From Stratiolaelaps scimitus (taxonomy: Eukaryota; Arthropoda; Arachnida; Mesostigmata; Laelapidae): a stretch of 64,000 nt of DNA. This document shows positions 37,954 through 50,397 of the stretch, piece by piece (the first letter of the stretch is position 1; each line of letters begins with the position of its first letter). The DNA is taken from assembly GCA_019614645.1 (NCBI GenBank), contig JABWDB010000009.1, positions 806,001 through 870,000 of the forward strand, in the 5' to 3' direction. Made by a program: the position numbers and the translations under genes. Below the pieces are notes generated by a model that worked only from the letters and a program-made list of their open reading frames with translations, did not search any database and was not told the origin of the DNA.

Positions 37954-37965
37954 CGTATATAGGTA
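37889..37965. repeat. Long (AT)n microsatellite
   Basis: The longest AT tract in the window: about 48 uninterrupted bases, then interrupted AT-rich sequence with GT and CG interruptions to about 37,965. Confidence 0.96.
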
Positions 37966-40900
37966 TATGTGCGGGTGGCCTTTAAGATCTTCCCCTCCTT
38001 GCTCTTTCTTTAGGCAGGAAGCAGGTTATCCTGTCCCATCCGCTCGAAGCCGCCTCATCTTATAGGAGCGCTTCATAACACTAATGATATCCATAGCGAG
38101 CGCGTCATATGCGAGAAACACTCGGTCTGGTTCTGCTGTCGCTGCACGCTAGCGGACGGCGCTGGCAGCCGTTCTGCTCGCGACGTTCGCGAGGCCTAAG
38201 GCTATGGTCGGAACTACGGTGAGCTAATTTAAAATTCGCCTCGGACATTATGCAAAGCTCGCGCGTACGAACGCGAAGAGGACCACTTGGTGTATACAAA
38301 GCGTGCGACCCGCACCAGCGAAACACATCAGCTTCAACGACGGCCACCATCGCGCCTTGGTTCCGATCGGGCGCTGGTCCGACGGGAGAGCGGAGCTCTG
38401 CAAATTAGCAATTGCCTTTTCATGCGTAGATTCAATTGAATACGCAAGGGGGTCGGTCAGCGGGCTGTCGCAAAAGTCATTATGTTAACTTTGTTAATAT
38501 TCGACTTCACCCAAAGTGACCGTCTAGCCCGAAACTGTTCGCCAATTATATCGTAGATATTAGCTCAATTCGTAAGGACGCTCTAGGGTCTCAAAACGCG
38601 CATTCGGCCCTTCTGAATTGAGGACTATGCCATATTGCGGATTTCTCCCTGCCCGAATATGATAGAGAAGGCAGCCCTATTCACAATCGCTCAAGAAATA
38701 TCTCTTATCCAATTATTATTGCTTGATGCATATATATATAAAACAGTAGCAGTCAGTTTAGTTGACCGGCATGAAACTAAAAACGATGGCAACGTACTAA
38801 TACTTATGCGTGCGGTAAATTCATTTATAAGCTGAAGGTCAGCTATAATAATTAACAAGGATGATGGTTCCACAGGGGAAGGGAGATGTCGCCGATCGGC
38901 CGATCCCCGAGTGCGTTCATTCGTTAGAATCTATTTTCAACTGAACGGAGCTCTACGGACGCCCTGTGCGACAGAAGCTCTTCATAGGTTACATATGGGA
39001 ATGGGGCGCGATCTCGATAACAGGTACGGCCTCGGCCTGATATCCTGCTCTAACCGCACCCCCCAACTGCGCAAATAAGCAGAGAGTAAATATGAATTGT
39101 TGCAAATAGTGAAGGCGGTTATTGTCTCGTTTAACGCGCAGCCACCACAATACGATAGTTGATCATCACATGTACGTATGTATGTTTTGTTCGATATAGC
39201 ATTGTGTGGCACATACACGCTAATTTTAATTCTCGTCTCCGTTTATTTTCATCCCACTAACAAGGACGTTTCTTAGTTGCTCCATATTTACACTTTCAGA
39301 CTAAGTTCGACAGTAGCACAACACGTTTCGCAGTAACATCTCCGATTCTTTCCTCCTTCGATCGTGCCGAGCCAGATGGTCGAACTATCACTGCATCGTT
39401 GTATGGGAGCGCAACGTCTTCGAAGGGCTATCTTATTTTCATTCTCGATATGGTGTTCGAGTTCAGTTCAATTCAGCGTTCACTGTACGCTCACGACGGT
39501 TGAGTTCGGCCCGGCATCATCTCGACCGCCAGTGGCCAAGAAGTGAGATCGTCGCTGGAGGAAGAGCGAGATGGCGTGGTAGAGCCCCATTGAGATGGCT
39601 GGCTGGCTGGCTGGTTGGCCCTCTAGCTATCTACCTCGGTGAATCAGCAGACACGAACGTCGCACACTTCATCACAACAAGCTCGGCCGAGCGCCCCTTT
39701 CAGCAGCATCGCACGCTTCCTTTTGTGAGCGGTGCCGACGGCGGCGGCTGTGGCGGTCAGCGTTGCGTCCACGTCGACGTCGACTTCAGCGCTCGCCATT
39801 CGTCGTCAACCACCGCCGATGGGTGCGTGTCCCTCAATAGCCAGCTGGAGACCTAAGGGACCTGACGGCAACATGGACAACGGGCCGATGCCTGGCCAGC
39901 ACCCAGCCACGGACATCTCATCGTTGCAACGAAGGAAGGTCCGCCCGTCTCGATGCCGGTATTCACCGAGTATCATCTACCGGGTAGACCCTTTCAGGAG
40001 AGCGAGCGAGCGAGGCAGCGTCGCATGGCCATTTCATTGGCGTCGATGTGGTTGACCTCCTTAGCCGCAGTGTGCGCGCCGGCTGGCCGCTGCCGGCGTG
40101 CTGTCATCTCATCATCTCATCGAACTGGCCCAGCATGCTTGTTCGACTATAGAACTATGATACATATTTGGCTGTCTGCGCCGACCGGGTATTCCATTTT
40201 TTTTTTTTGGTCGCCCCTTTTGCGCCTTGCTCTGTTATGTCGCTCGTGGTTTTGTTTCCTTCTGCCGCAGCGTCGACGACAGCAGATTTCGGAATTACGC
40301 TATGTGGGTTTACTCGCAGCGAGGATCCATTCCGACATTGTCCTTAACAAGCGTTAACAGATAACTGAGAAGTGATTATGGAAAAGGTAGCCTTTGTTTA
40401 TTTTGTCCTCTTTTTGGCTATTTATTTTTCAGTGGCAATGGCAGTCGCTCGCTTGTGGTAGATGTTGGTGCGCCTTCATTGGATCTGATATGTTATACGA
40501 TGAGGTAATTAGCAAGTGTTAAATGCACTGCCGGAGCAGTTGCGGTTAGAGTGCCCCTCACATCGAACACGAATCTATCAGCTTGGAGTTCTAGAAGGAG
40601 CAAATTACTTCGACGAAATCATTCAGTGTTTTGTCGTTCGAAATCGCTGCCGCATTCCCGTGATTTCGTGACCGCCGTCTATTGTTGAACACAAAACTGC
40701 CAACATACGAACCATCACGAAGGAGACAAACAACCCTGAGGGAAAAGGCCAATATTCCATCCCGCTCCAGTCTTTTTATTGCTTGGCGAAAGCTTGTATA
40801 GGTAAAACCAAAATAGTAATGTTGCTTGCGATGATTAGAAATAAAGCAACCGACTCGTTTTTTAAAGGATAAACATTATTAACTCTACTAGAACTTTTGT

Positions 40901-43293
40901 TATTCGATCACAACGTCCAGATATAAACTCGAGTCATCCACCCGTGGTCTTAGCTGGCCGCAGATTAGACCAGCAGTGATCACCACCCACCACCAGGTTG
41001 CTGTAACACGAACGAAATACCTACATATCGCCCTAGGGTTAACCCCTGGCAATCTCTAAACTGCCAACGTTGAAACACACTCTGTCATTTCTGCTCTTAT
41101 ACGTGGCAGCCGAATACGTCGAGGCCGGTCGACTTTGTCTTCGTTCGGCAGATCACTCGAATACCCTTCCACGTGGAAGACTCCGCGATCTGTGTCCTGC
41201 TACCGGGGTCTCGCTCCGGGGCCCGAGACGTCTTCACGTTTGGTCTCCTGGCCTGCTGATTTCCTCCATTATCACATTAGGTGGTAGTGGCAGCCGCGGC
41301 GCTTGCACCTCGTTCGCGCAGAAACTCCAGACACATGCGCATGTGGTTGCTGCTGAGCCCCCTTTTCGAAGCGCGCGATTCGCGTTCGTTTCTTTGAGCC
41401 GCCGACGACGCCGCCGCCGCTTTCCTCTTTTCCATATTTTTGCCGTCCAACCGCGACGAAATCTCTGCGGTTCGTCTCCGCATGCAGACGTTCACGTACA
41501 CATCGACACGGGGAGCGCACACGGAGACTCACACAAACCTGCAGCTAGAGACCCATTGCTGGGGGCCTTTCGCATGTTCGGCGTCGGTTCGCTGACTGAC
41601 TTGCCCGTCCGCCCGCCCGCCTCTCTGTCGGTCTAGCTGTCTGGATCGCTTCGGATGCGTGGAGAGGAAAAAATCGGGCCACGAGATGCGCCAGGGAGAG
41701 TTGCTGAGGAGGCAGGATGCCAAAGGGCAGATTTCGCTTCACTCGCTCAATCTTTTCTTCGTCTCCCTATTCTCGGCGAGGAGACGTCTTTTCCTTAGCC
41801 AAGCTTTCTCTCCCTCTCTCCCTTTCTCTCCCTCTCTCTTCAAATACTACGACCAGTACAAGGCGCTGCTATAATGCTCTAGCTGTGTGGCAGGCCGTCA
41901 GCGGAAGCCGCGCACACCAGCCCCTATGGCGGCAATCCACGCTCAGTGCAAAGAGGCCCCAAGCCGGGCCTGCTTCCCAAAAGGAATCCGCGTATGGCGG
42001 GTATGCTCGCTGCAAACGGCAGGACCCGAGCTGCGGCGTGCTGGTGGAGCAGCAGCAGCGGCATTCTTCGGCTGTGCGCACACCCTAAAGAACCCGTATT
42101 TTTGGGCCAGCGAAAAGGATTAGGAAAAAGAGGCCCGGCCAGAAGGGATGAGAAGAAGGGGCGGTGGGGGTGGTTGTTCCAGACGCCAAAACTCTACCGG
42201 GAAGAGTCCAACGGAACTTTTCACATTGAGCCTTTTTCTCGCCGCTCCTATAACGCTGTATACTACTATAAGCCTGCTGCCAACAACTGATCGGCTGAGA
42301 TCGAGGCGCCACCTGGTGAAGACCCTCGTCTCGCGCGAGAACCACGCGGGTAGACTAACTGTCTGAGCGTATCTGCTGTCGATCACGTCTATTGCCATGC
42401 GAACCATAGCATATTTGGAGCCTGTGTAGCATATACATGCACAACTATCCACTTAGAGCAGCTGGATGGTGTTGGGGCGCGAGCGATTTGTTCGTTTTCG
42501 ATGGTTTCGTATCAGACCAAACTAAATCATATCATCGTTGTCAGACCAAAATAAATAACATTTCCAGTGTTCGTCAGCCTTTCTACTGGTAATCGCACTA
42601 ATAAGTATTTATCTTTATTTTTCTTTTGAGGTTGGGGGCAAAATCCGTTATCGACACCTGGCCTCACATCTGAGGTGTTCGCACCGACTAAAACCCCGAA
42701 CCGACTGCTAACTTGGGCCATTGTCAGGAACTGCGTAGGAAGAATACTTCTGACAGCGGCTTGTATTTATCTGCAAATGTCTACGCTTGCCCTTAATAAC
42801 AGCCAAAATGTATCCAATCTAAAAACAAAAAGCACCCAAGAACGAAAGCGCTTCAACGAGCAAAGTTCTCGTGGCCCATTTCACGACATTTTCAGATTCG
42901 CGAACACTTGATTGTTTGATTTTCAATGCAGCCATCTGCAGCGCATGAACTCTGACGATGTGCTGCATGAACATGTATCGGTTTTTGTGTATATGGCACG
43001 ATTCTGAAGAATATTGAGGGGCAACGATCATGAATAAATCATCAGTGATGACAAGTTTCATCGGGTCTCCAATCTGTAGTAATAGTAACAATCGGAATAC
43101 CGAAGGGAACCGTTTCATAATCGACACGAACCTACACGAAACAATATGCCCGTTGAAAGTGTTGATTTATATGCGACTCACATTATTCAATCTGGTTTCC
43201 AGCATTCGCTAGTGTGAACCCTGCCGTCAATGAACGCCTCGCGATATTTCAGTGTCGTCAGAGATTCAATGCGTCAAGTGTCCCTGCAAAATT

Positions 43294-43851
43294 TCAGAGA
43301 TCCCGCCGAGGGCATTCTAGACGCGTTGACTGCATGGTAGCGTCGTGAATCAATACCAGTCTTCGAGGCGTCGTTTCAAACGCCCCGATTTCTTGATGAC
43401 CCATTCGATTGTATCCACTCGACACTGTTCCCTTATTCGTTCTGAAGGTTTCTCGAAGTGACATCAATGTTGGCCTTCGCCCGCCAGCATCTCCCAGGTA
43501 TATTAAGTATTTCCATACGTCAGACATTTGATGCTCGACAGCACACGCGAGGGGATGGCTGAGCAGAGCCGCGCTTGGGAGGGGGTATTCATTGAATACT
43601 CTAACGGAAGGAACGCTGGTCCCGCGAGTTTCTGAGCCAACCGACCGACCGACCATCCGATCTAGCGCAACTGCTAGCCGTAATCTGTCAAAAGGCGACT
43701 GCCGTCTATGGGAAAGGCTGAGAAATTGTCTATATGACAAGCGGAGTGCTTCGGAACGAACGGTCATGGACATCCGACGTGCCCCTCTGTTTGTCGAATG
43801 ATGGATTCTAGCATTTCCCTTGGCCCTCAGAAAGGAAGGTTCTGCTTGCAT
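43294..43851 (-). pseudogene. Ty3/gypsy reverse transcriptase to RNase H region, decayed
   Basis: This is a 185-codon minus-strand frame, the longest with recognisable homology. In order it shows HHSTNRGARRMSM (position of 'F.T..G.YEF.RMPFGL', residues about 17-29), FLSLSHRRQ ('FQR' region), VALDRMVGRSVGSETRG in place of 'VYLDDILV.S.T.EEH' (about 60-77), VRVFNEYPLPSAAL ('VF.RL..AGL', about 83-96), VWKYLIYLGDAGGRRPT ('V.YLG..I...G.RPT', about 112-128), and GAFETTPRRLVLIHDATM ('AF..LK..L...PVL..YD', about 154-171), then a damaged 'L.CDAS'. The catalytic Y-x-D-D is replaced by A-L-D-R. The open frame is broken relative to the family by many substitutions. No LTRs or integrase were found nearby. 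It is non-functional, and its motif order makes the assignment firm. Confidence 0.7.
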
Positions 43852-44149
43852 CTGGCTTCAGCTGAAAGTCGAATCGAATACTCGGGAGATGGGTCGGGCC
43901 TGGTTAGGGTTCTAATTTCTTCATTCACTAGTCAACTCGCCGAAATGCACGATGACATTAGATAGCACAACAGTGAGAAAGAAACGCGTTTCCCTTTGTT
44001 CGGCCCCGCTATCCCGAACACGCCTCCGTGCAGACGGCGGTCACTGGCCAGTATTGTAGCAAGCATCTGCCATGCGACGTATTCACTGCATGAATGAATG
44101 GTCGACTAGTTGACGCCGCACAGAGACAGACGAGCAATGGAGATTAGAG

Positions 44150-44480
44150 GCAATGGCCGATGTCGGAAGACGGCTGAGGAAACAGTCAGCCCAAGGCAAG
44201 TTGACCAAAGTGCTCGCCAGACCGAATTCATAGAAATGGTCAGCGGAACAACGCTGACGCAAAAACTACTCGCTCAGGGTCGTCAACCGAATAGCCAGTG
44301 TCGGCTGTTGACTCTTAATATGTCTTCGCATTTGTAAACACGGTTGGACTTCGAGGCAGACTTTCTTGCTTGAGCTAGGCGAAGCGTGGAACGTATTCGT
44401 CTCGGGTGCGCGTATACATGCAATACCGCAAAGAGGGTTGATTTGATTTTATTTGAAACGTAGAACCAGTTAGCATGTTT
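44150..44480 (+). pseudogene. Tc1-like transposase remnant (copy 1)
   Basis: The plus strand shows a helix-turn-helix-like stretch ending TTLTQKLLAQGRQPNSQC at about 44,248-44,300. After a frame change it reads TRLDFEADFLA, then RRSVERIRLGCAYT and FDF at about 44,340-44,460. This matches the order in Tc1-family transposases: second HTH, 'KRL.FA+.H', 'W..V.FSDE', then R-I-R-L-G and 'G..F'. The DE of the catalytic site is not readable. The HTH half is shared with 49.06-49.18 kb. No terminal repeats were found. An old copy broken by stops. Confidence 0.45.
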
Positions 44481-44998
44481 GCTTGGTGAACCAAATCCTC
44501 GTATTCAGAACGTTACGCAGAACAAAATTGTAAGGCTATACGCACTAGGTAGCTTCTCTATCGTTCGTTGGCCTTTGGGACGTTGACCTATCCAATTGTA
44601 TAGATTACTATAGATATTTTACGAAATCTGCAGTCTGCTGAGTTTGCTGATCTGACATAGCGATATGCGAATTTACGAATAAATTAATTAGTATTAAAAT
44701 TGGCGCTTTTCTAAAGAGACATTTTCCACAAATGATGACTCAGAATTTTCTATAACGCCGACACGAATCAATTCGATTGGATAGGTTTTGTCTGAACAAA
44801 AATCGACCCAGTTGCGCGGTGGCCAAGTTAAGGGCGTAAATTTGGCATCACATAAAGACAGATGTGAGACCACGTTAAATTATGATTAAATTTTCAATCA
44901 AACCGACTTCACCCGTACTTGGCAGACCTGCAAAGCTTCTCGGATATGAGGACAACAACTCTCTTCAACCTGGTTTCTATCTGCTTGCTTATATGCCC

Positions 44999-45038
44999 CT
45001 CTCTCTTTCTCTCTCTCTATCTCTTTTTCTCTCTCCCT
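44999..45038. repeat. (CT)n tract
   Basis: Imperfect CT-rich run of about 40 bases with TTT and TAT interruptions. Confidence 0.93.
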
Positions 45039-45878
45039 AACACACAATCTTCCTGTTCCCTGCAGTGATCCGTCTTTGCCTCGTTCATTCATCCAGCAAG
45101 CCATCCATCGATTCAAATATCGTTCCGAAGGCGTCGCTATACGCATCAAGGGAATGGCACCAAGTCTTTCCCGGGTCCTCTCTCTCCTTTTAACCGACTC
45201 AGGCCCTTCTCCCCCCCGTTGGCCTGAACCCGCCAGGCCAATCCCGAGCTTCTACACATGCATGATACTTTCGTTGACTTTGATTCAGGCGATATAGAAA
45301 CCATTCTCTCATGAGCGTTTTCCCATTCGGTCTGGCGCTATATGGCAACTACATATGGTTATCAAGTCGGTAGGCACCAGGCCGAGGAGATCCGGACGAC
45401 CTTTCCTATTGGTCTTCTCCCGAGCACAGCCAACCCCCCTAGCCCCGACAATGATCGGGCTATACTCTGTCCTCAGCCATGAGCCCATTCGATCAGTGTG
45501 CCTTCTCGACCGAAAAGCTGCGAAGTATCGGTAAGCAAATCTGACTTTCTCTGCTAGACGTTCGAAACGTCCAGTTGAGCTAAGCTAGGTTCCGTTACCG
45601 CTTCGGCTGTTAAGGGCTTCCACATTTAAGACGAGAACTGCTGCCATTCACGTCTTCAGCATATCTTCAATTACCCAAAGGGGTGTTGAGAAAAGGAGAC
45701 CTTCTAACCTGAGCAAGGACGAGACGAGAAAAGGAGCCAAATGCAATCTGCAGGAAGACGTTGGCATTGCTGGCGCTGGCTAACGCCTGACATCGGCTGT
45801 CACTTGAGCAATGAACATCTCGATCAGATTCTTCCATTAATCAGAGGCAAAAGAAGCTATTCACTGGCGGGCATCTCG

Positions 45879-45912
45879 GTCTCTCTCTCTCTCGCTCGCT
45901 CTCTCTCTCTAT
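45879..45912. repeat. (CT)n tract
   Basis: CT run with CGCT interruptions in the middle. Confidence 0.93.
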
Positions 45913-46722
45913 CCACCTCTGCCTCTCCCTCCCAATTTTTGGCAGACATTTCGCCCACAGACCTTGCCTGTCCTGCTGGTTCATAGGGCACACTCGCGAT
46001 AGGACAAGAAGCGAACATTACAACGAGACAGTTTAGCTACGACGCTTTGGGAGAATAGCACTCTACGAACACCGACAAAAATAGAGGAAATATTAGCGCA
46101 GAAGGTGGGTGAATGTGATCAAATATAAATAACAGAAGGAAACTAGAAGGGACGCGGATGAATCCTTGGGGTACCGACACTAAAAGAGCGCACGTGATAT
46201 TTTTAATACAGTTGCACCGGGTGTTGATTAAATAAGCTAAAAGACACGTTGTATGAAATAGACTATACCAAGATTAGATTATTGTTCGAACATTAAACAA
46301 AGGATCCTATATTTTTTTCTATATTTATAAAATAGGTGTTATTTTCCCTCAATAAGGGTAAAATAATAGCAATCACAATCTGCAGTAATCAACAATTGCA
46401 ATTTTTGGTTTCACTCCGTGATACAGAGCGACTACATTCTCTATGTCTACACTAATTGTTAACTGAACCTATATATTACATTTCGCCCAGCGAGCCGCAA
46501 TAATGAGTCATACCCCGGTAATCATATTAGCTATGTTATCAAGATTAAAAAGTATGGTGAGGTGATCCAAGGCTGATGCAAATGAGGACGTTTTCAAGAA
46601 TCTGTGTTTTCGTTCGCTGCCAATACACCATACTAATGCATTACAATAGTTGTCGTTAGGGCGCAAAAACGGGCCCATGTTTTTTGTTTGTAGAAAGGGC
46701 TGAAACCTCTTAGCACCATTAC

Positions 46723-46745
46723 CCCCGTTAAAGGTCTTAACGGGG
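46723..46745. repeat. Perfect nine-pair hairpin
   Basis: CCCCGTTAA and TTAACGGGG pair perfectly across the five-base loop AGGTC. No U-rich tail or gene upstream marks it as a terminator. It could be coincidence or part of an unrecognised element. Confidence 0.7.
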
Positions 46746-46849
46746 CCTTAAACTTCATCCGTTTCTCCTAGTGACATTCGGCCCCCATGAGCACCACCAC
46801 GGGTGGCACCCCCGAGCCTCGTCTGGCCGACAAAACAACACGCAACAAC

Positions 46850-46870
46850 ACAATATATATATATATATAT
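46850..46870. repeat. (AT)n microsatellite
   Basis: About ten AT units. Confidence 0.93.
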
Positions 46871-48467
46871 TGTAGTATCACTTGGTACTTAACCAATAGC
46901 ATTACTCAAGCGGTGCCTGCATAGGAACTCCACTGGTATAGCCATATCTCCTCTTATAGTCGTCTCTGTATCGAAGTGAAGGCCAACCGCGTTCATTTCG
47001 TAACGAACTTTTTGGTGAGATTCGCTTATAATGGCATTGTCCGCTTGAGTCTGTTTATCTGGCGGTACGTCTCTCTGTCTGCGTGGCGTCTGTTCGGTTG
47101 AAACTTTCGGTGCCTGCGACGAGGGCCACAGCAGGGGGTTCGCCTCAAGCGATTAACTCTTGTTCATTTTTCATCATTCTACCGTCGGGAGGAGAAATTG
47201 TGGGTCACCACTGTGGAACAGGGGGCGAGCCACCATTGCTCGTCGCTTTGACCCAGGCAAACTTGTGTGCTAGGCGACGCTGAGCCGCGCGCGAGCTGCC
47301 CAAGTAATACTAGACAGCTTCAAACTCCCTGGTCGACCGAAGGCAGTTCTTGTTCTTTCTGGTTGGAGGCACAAGCACGTCATATTGGCATTGCTCTGCG
47401 TAGGTTGTCTGCTTAACGCCGAGATAGGTTTAATGAGGAGCACAAAGGAGAGTACAGCATTTCCCCTCGTCAAAATACGTTCGTGGAGTGTTCGGCCAGC
47501 TCATATGCCCTGCCATACGCTGTTTGAAATACTTTTGTTTCTACTGTAATTTTGTAATTCACTCCACAATTTTGTGGGCAAACAATAGACATAAGCGAAC
47601 GCGTAGTTCGTCCTAAGATTAGCGCGTCAACGCGTGCCGTTTGTACGCTCTGCAGACATCACAAATAGCATTATAATCGTCGCTTACCCTAAGACGGATT
47701 CCCTCCCCTCTGCAGATTCTAGGCCATACATTGTTTTTACTTCGTTTCAAAGACTTTCATTGCATTCGTTCGTAATGACTCGCAAGAGCTCTTCAACAAT
47801 GGCGCGTGTAGAGGCAAGCTGAGAAGAACTGGCGCATCGTGCAGAAGAAAAGTTGCGAGTTATTCTCTCAGTCAATTACTCCCCCGCACTCGTGAGCTGA
47901 TCATCTTAACCTAATTCAATATGTTAGGAACGCCCTGTAACGAAACCTCGAAGGAGCACAATATCAATTGCATGGATGAACCTGGACCTGGGCCCAGTCG
48001 TCCAATGCCTTCCGGGCCGACATTCAACAAAAGACGATGCCACCTATCGTTAGGCTAAGCCAGTCGCGCGAGTCTCCGTGTCAGCCTATTTCCGCATTTT
48101 GGCTGTAGTCTTATTGTCGTCTAGACAGATAGTCCCAACCGCTGGAATGGAGGGAAGCACTCGCGGGCAAGCTTTTGCCCGCACAGACGTGCACTGAAAG
48201 CGAAATTACCGTGTCTGTGAGAACCGACGCAGTAATGCACGAACACACGAATACAGGCTTGATACGGCAGACACCGGTTCAGGGCACCCTCATAGGGCAT
48301 CCGAGGTCATCAGTCATATGAAACCCTAGAGCAACAACTGCGCCCCTTGCTGGTACTGCTATGGCCGTCTTTTTTCCTGCTACGCTTTCGCGGATGGCAA
48401 CAGTTCCATTGGAAGACGCCGGAGCGCGATCGCCACTGGATAGAATAGGCGGTGAGGGTCAGAAGAC

Positions 48468-48488
48468 GAGAGAGAGAGAGCGAGAGAG
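48468..48488. repeat. (GA)n tract
   Basis: GA run with one GC interruption. Confidence 0.92.
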
Positions 48489-49059
48489 CTTGAAACGATG
48501 CACGCGTCCATCTGTCTAGGGGCATGCGGTGCCTGTTGAGGCGAGACCGTCGTGGGCCAGCTTCCCGTAATGCTGTACATCACAAGTTCGATAGGGCAGT
48601 GGTGTTGACAACTGTGGCGCGAGTTGATGACCGAACGGAAACCGATCCGTCAAGTCGTACTCAAGGCACTCTCGCTCGTAACGAACGAAATTTGGTGCCG
48701 ACATAGTTCGCCAGGTAAGGTATGAGGCGACTCGGGTGAATTTCATGGGCGGGTAAAGGCCAACATCCAGCAACAAGCGCAGAGACAATAAACGCTCAAC
48801 ATGCTGTGGCCCGTCCAGGTGCAAACAAGTCTGTAGTAACCATTATTGAATATATGGTATTGTATCAGTCAATGTCTTGTGTGACAATGCTGTACGCGGT
48901 ATCAATTGTTAGGCTACTGTTCGCAATAGCAAATGTGTTCTATCTAATTTTGTAATTCGGACAAATTTTCGGTTGAATTTTCTCAAGAAACATAACGCAC
49001 AACGAGTAAAATGTCTCATAAAGCAGCCGTAAGCGAAATGTCCACAAATAGACATCAGA

Positions 49060-49180
49060 TGCCTCGTACATCTGAAACGAACCAAAGTCAGAGCTGCAGC
49101 GGAGTTGCTAAATCTTCACAGGGTCAAGCTTACTGACCAAACACTACTTCAAGGTCGTCTGATAACGAATAGCAACGGGT
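49060..49180 (+). pseudogene. Tc1-like helix-turn-helix segment (copy 2)
   Basis: The plus strand reads KVRAAAELLNLHRVKLTDQT followed by LLQGRLITNSNG. It aligns at DNA level with 44.20-44.30 kb: both contain ACCAAAGT, then CTGAC..AAA.ACTACT, then GGTCGTC and CGAATAGC at nearly the same spacing. The amino-acid pattern T-K-V-x-A ... L-T-x-Q-T-L-L fits the second helix-turn-helix of Tc1 transposases. No catalytic part follows that I can recognise. The homology between the two copies is more secure than the family name. Confidence 0.4.
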
Positions 49181-50358
49181 ATAGCTACCTTCCCTCCACA
49201 TAGCGACTAAGCAAACTTCCCCGACAGGACGCTGGGTCATTCTCAGCAGTCTAAGCGGATCACGCTGTTTAGGAGGATCATCGTTTGCAAACACCTAGCA
49301 TAATGTTGTTATTGCGTCATTCAGTATGCGTCTTGAGCACGCGTAGCGAACGTGAGGAGCAGCCAAAAATGCTATTCGTCTTTTAGGCACAATGCTAGAC
49401 TTGTGTCGGGCAGGAGCAAAGATTGACGTCAGGGAGGAAGACGCACTCAGCAATCGCCAGCTAAATAGAATATCCCAATCGATGGAACGCGAATTAAATC
49501 TGTTTACCTCGACACGCTGCAATAATTGAAGGAGCTTTCTCGGGTGCGGGGAGTCTCGGCCAATAGCTAGCGCATGAGATCGATCGAAGTCGTCGGCAGA
49601 GGATTTTTTTTCTTTACTGCCCTCGTCCGCTGGGGTCTCTGTAGCAGCGCAGCCTAAGCAGTACGTCAAATTTACACATGGTGTCGATTATTTTCCAACT
49701 TACAACCACAGCCAAATAAAGACCTGAAGAACACCTCCTACCATATGATGCCATCACATTGTGGTCAGGTCGCATTGCGTCCGCCGAATATGCCAAGTAT
49801 CCCATACACAGCGAATACGGGCAGCGTGCAACATATAGGAGCTACTTTTGCTGCGTCGGAAATGGTGAGAATACACTGAACCGAACCGCCGCTGATCGAA
49901 CTCGCGGCGGCTGGCGGTTGACCTCTGACAGTTTCACGAAACTCGCGTTATCCCGTGGTGCTGGCTACAATAGCGATATTTGTGCGCCTCTTCCATTAAT
50001 GTCGTTGGATTTCCGAACTGCTTTCGTGCCAACCATTTCTACAGAGTCAAGGCCACACACACAGATAGAAACACTTGACGCCTATCCCTTCACTGAATCT
50101 ATCTATGCTTGGCTCAACATCACCACGAGCGATTCTAGCACTAAGACTCATTCTGTGACCGATGATGAAGTTATCACTTAACAAGCACCCTGACACACGT
50201 ACATGAACGTAGATCTATAACATATACGAATGCATATCCAGAAGCACAACCTATGTACACGGATGGATAGTTCGTACATCTCCTATCGTATTCTTTGACT
50301 GGTCCGTTTGTGTACCAAATCGAACAATGTCATAGCCGACTGTCTATGCAGTCCCTCA

Positions 50359-50362
<4 letters not shown>

Positions 50363-50393
<31 letters not shown>
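50363..50393. repeat. (AT)n microsatellite
   Basis: About 15 uninterrupted AT units at the left edge of a GC-rich stretch. Confidence 0.95.

Positions 50394-50397
<4 letters not shown>

Larger units (their letters stand above)
35420..43290. other. Non-coding stretch with GC-rich islands
   Basis: No recognised gene. GC-rich islands at 35.7-36.8, 39.4-40.3 and 41.1-42.4 kb carry the longest plus-strand frames of the window: 233 codons at 36,095-36,796 and 188 codons at 41,070-41,636. Neither shows a domain, and several frames on both strands are open in the same places. The 41.07 kb frame opens with a signal-peptide-like hydrophobic stretch but then becomes Arg/Ser-rich. A TCAGT initiator-like motif near 39,463 in a GC-rich context is compatible with a promoter but not evidence on its own. 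The longest (AT)n tract of the window lies at 37.9 kb. Confidence 0.45.
44490..49055. other. Non-coding stretch, no recognised gene
   Basis: No recognisable gene. CT-rich tracts lie at 45.0 and 45.9 kb. About 1 kb of AT-rich sequence without open frames lies at 46.0-46.6 kb. A perfect nine-pair hairpin is at 46.72 kb and an (AT)n tract at 46.85 kb. Short frames at 47.0-48.8 kb show no domain. Confidence 0.5.

Noticed and set aside
39440..39560. Initiator-like TCAGT with a possible downstream element and GTGAGA donor
   Set aside because: Short degenerate motifs that occur often by chance; positions of the downstream element do not fit well.
41070..41636. 188-codon plus-strand frame starting with a signal-peptide-like stretch
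   Set aside because: After the hydrophobic start it becomes Arg-rich low complexity, with frames open on both strands. One hydrophobic run is not enough to call a secreted protein.
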